Positions 6,684 through 10,258 of a stretch of DNA of 10,258 bases are shown piece after piece (position 1 is the stretch's first letter; each line of letters starts with the position of its first letter). Position numbers and translations under genes: made by a program. The stretch comes from M55B112 sp040880545. GTDB taxonomy: Bacteria; Bacteroidota; Bacteroidia; Bacteroidales; GCA-2748055. The stretch spans positions 1 to 10,258 of the forward strand of contig JBBDIE010000196.1 of assembly GCA_040880545.1 (NCBI GenBank), given 5' to 3'. Below the pieces are notes generated by a model, which was not told the origin of the DNA, did no database searches, and saw nothing but the letters and a program-made list of their open reading frames with translations.

Positions 6684-7844
6684 ATGAAATCCAAAGTTAT
6701 TCAGAATTATTCTATGTCCGAAATTAAAACAGTTTGGCAACAGGGAGCCACCTCCACAACCCTCGAAACCCTCCCACCACCGGAGCTTATTGAACATATT
6801 GAAAACACCTACCTGGGTACGCCTGGCGGATTACAGTACCACCATACATCAGGTATAGAAAAGCTGAAAAACATCAAAAACTGTTATTTTCTCTTTCTGC
6901 GACGATCGGGAAATATGCTGGGCTCCATTGGGTATGCACTGCGGGATACCAAGGCGGGCGACCAGACTTACAAAAGTTGGCTGATCCGTTATTTTTCGAT
7001 GAAAGCGCCGCTCCGCACTGATAAGAAATCCAGAAACCAGCGGAGAAAGCGACCCATCAGCGACCGTGCCGCATCCATACTGAAAGATGTTACCCATATC
7101 TTTCATGATAATCCTGAAAGGCTGATCGACCTGGATGTGCAGGATGTTCCACGGGCCATAATTTACGGACTGGTGGAGAAGAAGAACGACCGGTCGAGGA
7201 ATTTTGCTGAGATCGGGGGATTTAAGAAGACAGGGGATATTGTTTCATTCATGTTCAGCCGGCTGCGGCAGCGAAAGAACATGGCCGTGGAACAGTTGAA
7301 ACAGGAAGAGATCCCGTCCATGAAAAAACTGCTGGAGGATTTTTACAGCGGCCATGCGTTCTATTTTGATGATTACCTGTTTATCAACGGGAATTATTTT
7401 GTATTGCGAGAGGGCGGGGAGGTAGTTGCCGGGCTGCAGGCAAATGAGGAGCAGTGGGAGATAAAGACCATCGGTAACGGATTTCTCGACAGCCTGGTAA
7501 AATTTCTGACCCGGATTCCCCTGATCGGGAAGCGATTCAAATATGAAGAGATGCGTTTCCTGGGAATCGAGGGTATCTATTTTAAACCGGGGTACCAGGC
7601 GAGTCTCTACAGGCTGCTTGAAGGGGTTCTGGCCCATAAGAACCAGTATCTTGCCCTGCTGATCATGGATACCCGGTCGCCGGAGTTCAGGGCATTCAGG
7701 GAAGGGAAAAAACTGGGTCCGGTGCATGCGGTACTTGGCTCCTTTGAGGCAGATATCTATACCCGGTTCTACTCCTTTTCAGAGGCTGAAAGCGCTGAAG
7801 TGGCTGCTCGTCCCGGCTATATTTCGATCTATGATAATACATGA
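6684..7844 (+). CDS. Uncharacterised protein with two GNAT-like acyltransferase folds
   Basis: This 386-aa protein is of unknown function. The first half (about 50-192) has a strand-turn-strand segment CYFLFLRRSGNMLGSIGYALR (67-87) and closes with NFAEIGGFKKTGDIVSFMF (173-191), similar to the end of a GNAT domain. The second half (about 200-365) has a second such pair (YFVLREGGEVVAGLQA, 238-253). A strand-loop-helix GIEGIYFKPGYQASLYRLLEGVL (294-316) follows where GNAT enzymes bind acetyl-CoA, then a buried strand YLALLIMDT (322-330). A canonical R/QxxGxG/A loop is missing in both halves, so catalysis is uncertain. A basic linker (114-128) lies between them. There is no signal peptide or membrane segment, so it is likely cytoplasmic. 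Alternative starts are TTG 6678 and ATG 6714; the latter gives 376 aa beginning MSEIKTVW and is equally credible. A GNAT gene follows 52 nt downstream. The fold call comes from pattern reading, not a search. Confidence 0.65.
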   Translation: MKSKVIQNYSMSEIKTVWQQGATSTTLETLPPPELIEHIENTYLGTPGGLQYHHTSGIEKLKNIKNCYFLFLRRSGNMLGSIGYALRDTKAGDQTYKSWLIRYFSMKAPLRTDKKSRNQRRKRPISDRAASILKDVTHIFHDNPERLIDLDVQDVPRAIIYGLVEKKNDRSRNFAEIGGFKKTGDIVSFMFSRLRQRKNMAVEQLKQEEIPSMKKLLEDFYSGHAFYFDDYLFINGNYFVLREGGEVVAGLQANEEQWEIKTIGNGFLDSLVKFLTRIPLIGKRFKYEEMRFLGIEGIYFKPGYQASLYRLLEGVLAHKNQYLALLIMDTRSPEFRAFREGKKLGPVHAVLGSFEADIYTRFYSFSEAESAEVAARPGYISIYDNT

Positions 7845-7896
7845 GGGATGTTGACTGGTATCTTTCGCCAATTTTTCTATTTTAGCATTCAAAAAT

Positions 7897-8406
7897 ATGC
7901 CTGTTATGCAGAACACATCCATTCCTGGTTTTACACTAAAACATGCTGAAGAGACAGATGTTCCCCTTATACTGGAACTGATCAAGGGTATTGCTGCTTA
8001 TGAAAAACTTTCCCACGAAGTGGCGGCCACGGAAACGTTGTTAAAGGAGAACCTCTTTGGTAAACAGCGCTTTGCTGAGGTTGTGATCGGGTATGAAGAG
8101 GAGATCCCGGTTGGCTTTGCCCTGTTTTTTCATAATTTCTCCACCTTCACCGGCCGTCCCGGACTCTACCTGGAGGACCTGTTTGTGTTTGACGAATACC
8201 GGGGAAAAGGGTATGGCAAGTTGATGCTTCTCTACCTTGCGAAGCTGGCCCGCCAACGGAATTGTGCACGCTACGAGTGGGTGGTGCTTGACTGGAACAC
8301 GCCCGCCATCGATTTCTATAACTCCCTCGGGGCAAAACAACTGAAGGAGTGGATCCATACCCGGGTGGAGGGGGAGGATATTGAACGGCTGGCGGAGATG
8401 TTCTGA
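7897..8406 (+). CDS. GNAT N-acetyltransferase, SSAT / thialysine acetyltransferase-like
   Basis: This 169-aa protein is a single-domain acetyl-CoA-dependent N-acetyltransferase. The sequence closely follows the spermidine/spermine N1-acetyltransferase and thialysine N-epsilon-acetyltransferase (SSAT2) branch: AAYEKLSHEVAATE (33-46), the GFALFFHNFSTFTGRPGLYLEDLFV stretch (73-97, including E93-D94), and the acetyl-CoA pyrophosphate loop R102-G-K-G-Y-G107. Next come a YEWVVLDWN strand (126-134) and the general-acid tyrosine region FYNSLGA (140-146, Y141). The likely substrate is a small primary amine such as a polyamine or thialysine-type amino acid; bacterial members are mostly untested. The start ATG at 7897 follows an A-rich leader; a second ATG at 7906 is possible. 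It lies 52 nt after the double-GNAT-like gene on the same strand and may be cotranscribed. It converges with the MATE gene. Confidence 0.9.
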   Translation: MPVMQNTSIPGFTLKHAEETDVPLILELIKGIAAYEKLSHEVAATETLLKENLFGKQRFAEVVIGYEEEIPVGFALFFHNFSTFTGRPGLYLEDLFVFDEYRGKGYGKLMLLYLAKLARQRNCARYEWVVLDWNTPAIDFYNSLGAKQLKEWIHTRVEGEDIERLAEMF

Positions 8407-8439
8407 ATTTTTCTCCCACATACAGGCACAGCGAAATAC

Positions 8440-8473
8440 CCGGTATCATGCTTTACCGGTGAAAATGATCACC
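8440..8473. terminator. Small overlapping hairpins between convergent genes
   Basis: In the 70-bp space between the convergent stops, CCGGTA (8440-8445) pairs with TACCGG (8454-8459), and the overlapping GGTGA (8458-8462) pairs with TCACC (8469-8473). Either could end transcription from both sides, but stems are only 5-6 bp and no T-run follows, so this is a weak terminator candidate. Confidence 0.25.
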
Positions 8474-8476
8474 TCC

Positions 8477-9913
8477 CTACACCTGCTTCAACTTCCATTT
8501 CCCCCGTTTAAAAATAAACATGGCCATAAGTGCCAGCATCGTTTCTGCCACGACAATAGCATAGCAGACACCGATCACACCCATATCGGCCATATTGGTC
8601 AGTATATAGGCAAGCGGGATCTCAATGATCCAGAAGGCAATTACATTCAGCAATATGGGGGTTGTGGTATCGCCCGCCCCGTTAATTGATTGTACCATGA
8701 CCATCCCCAGCGCATAGATCAGGAAGCCGAAGCTTACCACCCTAAGGCAGGTTATACCGGCCTGCCACACTTCGGGATCTATCGCTTTATCAACAAAGAA
8801 ATTGATGAAAAGCTGAGGTACGGATATAAATACAATGGATACAATGCCTAACAACACCATGTTCACCCCGCCCACGATCCAGGCCGAACGTTCGGCCCTG
8901 TCGGGTTGCTGTGCTCCCAGGTTTTGCCCTACCAGCGTTGCAGCGGCATTGGACATACCCCACGACGGGAGCAGCACAAAGATGATCACCCGGATGGCGA
9001 TGGTATAGCCGGCAATTGCATTTTCACCCAGGCTGGCAATTACCCATACCAGGAATACCCACGAGGAGTGTGAAATAAGATTCTGTCCGATGGCGCCCAG
9101 CGACAGTCTGATCACCTTTACGATGGTCAATACCTGCAGTTTCAGATCTTCAATCTTTACTTTTATCCGGTACTGGCCCTTCATCAGGATGTACAATTGG
9201 TAAATAACGGCGATACCCCGCCCGGTGTTGGTTGCAATGGCCGCACCTTTCAGTCCCATGGCAGGAATGGGTCCCCAGCCAAAGATCAGCAACGGGTCAA
9301 GAATGATATTCAGTAAATTGGCAATCAACAATATACGCATGGAAATGGCCGCATCGCCGGAGCTGCGGAAAACGGCATTGATCACGAACAGCAGCATAAT
9401 AACCGCATTTCCCCCCAGCATGATCATGGGATAGTGGTATCCCATTTCAATGGTTTCCTCAGTGGCCCCCATGAAACGAAGCATATCTTTGGCGAATATA
9501 ATGCCGATGACGCTGAATAAGATGGAAACAGCAACAGTTGCGATAATCGCCTGCACGGCAGCCTGTGCCGCCGCCCTTGGATTATGTTCACCTATTCTTC
9601 TGGATACCAGGGCCGTTGTTCCGACGCCTAGTCCCATGCCGATGGCATAGATCAGGGTCATCATCGATTCGGTGATCCCCACCACCGCCACCTCGCTGGA
9701 CCCCAGGCGTGAAACAAACCAGATATCCACCAGAGCAAAAACCGACTCCATGATCATCTCCAGTACCATGGGAATACTGAGCAGGAGGATCGCTTTGCTG
9801 ATGGGAATTTGCGTGAAATCTTTTTCAGTGCCGCGGATGGACTCTTTCAAATCCGACCACAGATCACCTGAAAACAGGTTTCTTCTTAAAGAATGAATTA
9901 TTTTTTGAGACAT
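8477..9913 (-). CDS. MATE-family multidrug/cation efflux transporter
   Basis: This 478-aa inner-membrane protein has about 12 hydrophobic segments and is an antiporter of the MATE (NorM/MepA/DinF) superfamily, which exports cationic or organic compounds in exchange for Na+ or H+. The two homologous halves show the paired motifs NAVFRSSGD (179-187) and QSINGAGDTTTP (408-419). Other family marks are ESVFALVDIWFVSRLG (56-71), GVGTTALVSRRIGE (96-109), NIILDPLLIFG (202-212) and AAATLVGQNLGAQQPDRAE (323-341). Residues 1-38 form a polar, charged cytoplasmic extension before the first membrane segment, including SIRGTEKDFTQIPISKAI, a style I associate with Bacteroidota MATE proteins. Substrate and coupling ion cannot be read from sequence. 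No regulator is adjacent. The ATG at 9911-9913 directly precedes the extension. It converges with the GNAT gene, and its upstream region is the window's right end. Confidence 0.93.
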   Translation of the reverse strand: MSQKIIHSLRRNLFSGDLWSDLKESIRGTEKDFTQIPISKAILLLSIPMVLEMIMESVFALVDIWFVSRLGSSEVAVVGITESMMTLIYAIGMGLGVGTTALVSRRIGEHNPRAAAQAAVQAIIATVAVSILFSVIGIIFAKDMLRFMGATEETIEMGYHYPMIMLGGNAVIMLLFVINAVFRSSGDAAISMRILLIANLLNIILDPLLIFGWGPIPAMGLKGAAIATNTGRGIAVIYQLYILMKGQYRIKVKIEDLKLQVLTIVKVIRLSLGAIGQNLISHSSWVFLVWVIASLGENAIAGYTIAIRVIIFVLLPSWGMSNAAATLVGQNLGAQQPDRAERSAWIVGGVNMVLLGIVSIVFISVPQLFINFFVDKAIDPEVWQAGITCLRVVSFGFLIYALGMVMVQSINGAGDTTTPILLNVIAFWIIEIPLAYILTNMADMGVIGVCYAIVVAETMLALMAMFIFKRGKWKLKQV

Positions 9914-10036
9914 GATTTGAGAATTACAAAATAGATAAACGAATGGATGTGTCGCGATTGTTATCGGAGGCGTACCGGGACCGGAAAGCTGGCCGTATCG
10001 TACAATGTAATTCTCATAATTTCTGATTTGAAGGCG

Positions 10037-10068
10037 TAAATATAAAGTGTTTTAATTTTTTAAGCAAA
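10037..10068 (-). promoter_or_regulatory. Possible promoter for the MATE gene
   Basis: On the reverse strand TTTG (10068-10065) is followed after 20 nt by TATATTTA (10044-10037), a 1-mismatch form of the Bacteroidota TAnnTTTG box. The resulting leader to the MATE ATG would be about 115 nt, rather long, so a closer promoter is possible. The AT-richness of the region makes chance matches likely. Confidence 0.35.
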
Positions 10069-10159
10069 ATTGAAGTGGATTTTTAGCAGGTTGTTAACAA
10101 ATTGGGGGAGGAGAGGGGTGGAGAGGGTGCAGGTATTCATCGTAAGGGTCCTTTTTTTA

Positions 10160-10192
10160 ACCACAGAGGACAGAGAGCAAGCTTGCACAGAG
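10160..10192. repeat. CACAGAG-type dispersed intergenic repeat fragment
   Basis: The sequence reads AACCACAGAGGACAGAGAG, then the perfect 10-bp palindrome GCAAGCTTGC (10177-10186), then ACAGAG. ACAGAG occurs three times (10163, 10170 and 10187). I recognise AACCACAGAG-CACAGAG strings as common dispersed, non-coding repeats in environmental bacterial genomes; their origin is not known to me. Copy number in this genome cannot be seen from one window. Confidence 0.5.
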
Positions 10193-10258
10193 TTTAAGGC
10201 AGCGTTTTTTAGAGGGATTTTTTAACGTGCTAAAAAGGGGGAGTTAGAGTAAACTCTT

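Larger units (their letters stand above)
9914..10258. other. Gene-free right end of the window
   Basis: No convincing gene is seen in these 345 bases. The part next to the MATE start is ordinary leader sequence. Around 10037-10068 there is a promoter-like pair on the reverse strand (separate entry). Further right are a 10-bp palindrome TTGTTAACAA (10091-10100), a purine-rich G/A stretch (about 10104-10129), a CAGAG repeat (10160-10192) and a short inverted repeat AGAGT-AA-ACTCT (10246-10257). Confidence 0.7.

Noticed and set aside
7245..7727. 160-codon reverse frame inside the double-GNAT-like gene
   Set aside because: It is antisense to the frame with coherent GNAT-like secondary structure and a promoter. 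Its own composition is not protein-like.
7851..7885. Promoter for the SSAT-like gene (TTG with TATTTTAG)
   Set aside because: The spacing of about 24 nt is too long and the -7 box has a mismatch. Cotranscription with the upstream gene is equally likely.
10160..10192. CRISPR array or tRNA/attachment site
   Set aside because: ACAGAG units are too short and unevenly spaced for a CRISPR array. No cloverleaf, integrase or target-site pattern is seen.

Overview
The window looks like a chromosomal housekeeping and metabolism segment of a Bacteroidota (Bacteroidetes) bacterium. The reasons are as follows. Starts have A-rich leaders rather than Shine-Dalgarno sites. Intergenic sequences fit the Bacteroidota sigma-ABfr promoter pattern (TTTG / about 19 nt / TAnnTTTG), with one exact match upstream of the Gfo/Idh/MocA gene. 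Tat-exported Gfo/Idh/MocA proteins, DsrE-like CxxC proteins and MATE pumps with a charged N-terminal extension are common in this phylum. The genus cannot be told from sequence reading alone; an anaerobic or environmental marine/sediment lineage is a guess. The piece is a scaffold with one 100-N gap (1970-2069), so adjacency across that gap is not proven.

Layout. Positions 2-100 (+) are the possible last codons of an unidentified gene. 104-1381 (-) is a secreted serine hydrolase of the beta-lactamase/family VIII esterase type. 1628-1969 (-) is a DsrE-like protein whose first codons are lost in the gap. 2103-3401 (-) is a Tat-exported Gfo/Idh/MocA oxidoreductase with its own promoter. 3492-5048 (-) and 5055-6557 (-) are glpD and glpK, a tight two-gene operon with a 6-nt spacer. 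A divergent control region of about 125 bp separates glpK from a rightward pair: a 386-aa protein that looks like two degenerate GNAT folds (6684-7844) and an SSAT-like GNAT acetyltransferase (7897-8406). These converge on a MATE-family multidrug/cation antiporter (8477-9913, -). The last 345 bases carry no convincing gene, but hold promoter-like elements, small palindromes and a CAGAG-type dispersed repeat.

How the genes work together. GlpK phosphorylates glycerol to glycerol-3-phosphate, and GlpD oxidises this at the membrane to dihydroxyacetone phosphate while feeding electrons to the quinone pool. No glycerol facilitator (glpF) or glpR-type regulator lies in the window. The Gfo/Idh/MocA gene sits behind glpD on the same strand but appears independently transcribed. 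The two acyltransferase-like genes, the MATE pump, the DsrE-like protein and the serine hydrolase look like independent neighbours. I found no phage, transposon, CRISPR array, RNA gene or defence island, and nothing that clearly amounts to a new multi-gene system. The leads are modest: the uncharacterised double-GNAT-like protein, a GlpK without the known fructose-bisphosphate site, a gap that starts at a half-hairpin, and intergenic repeat remnants.
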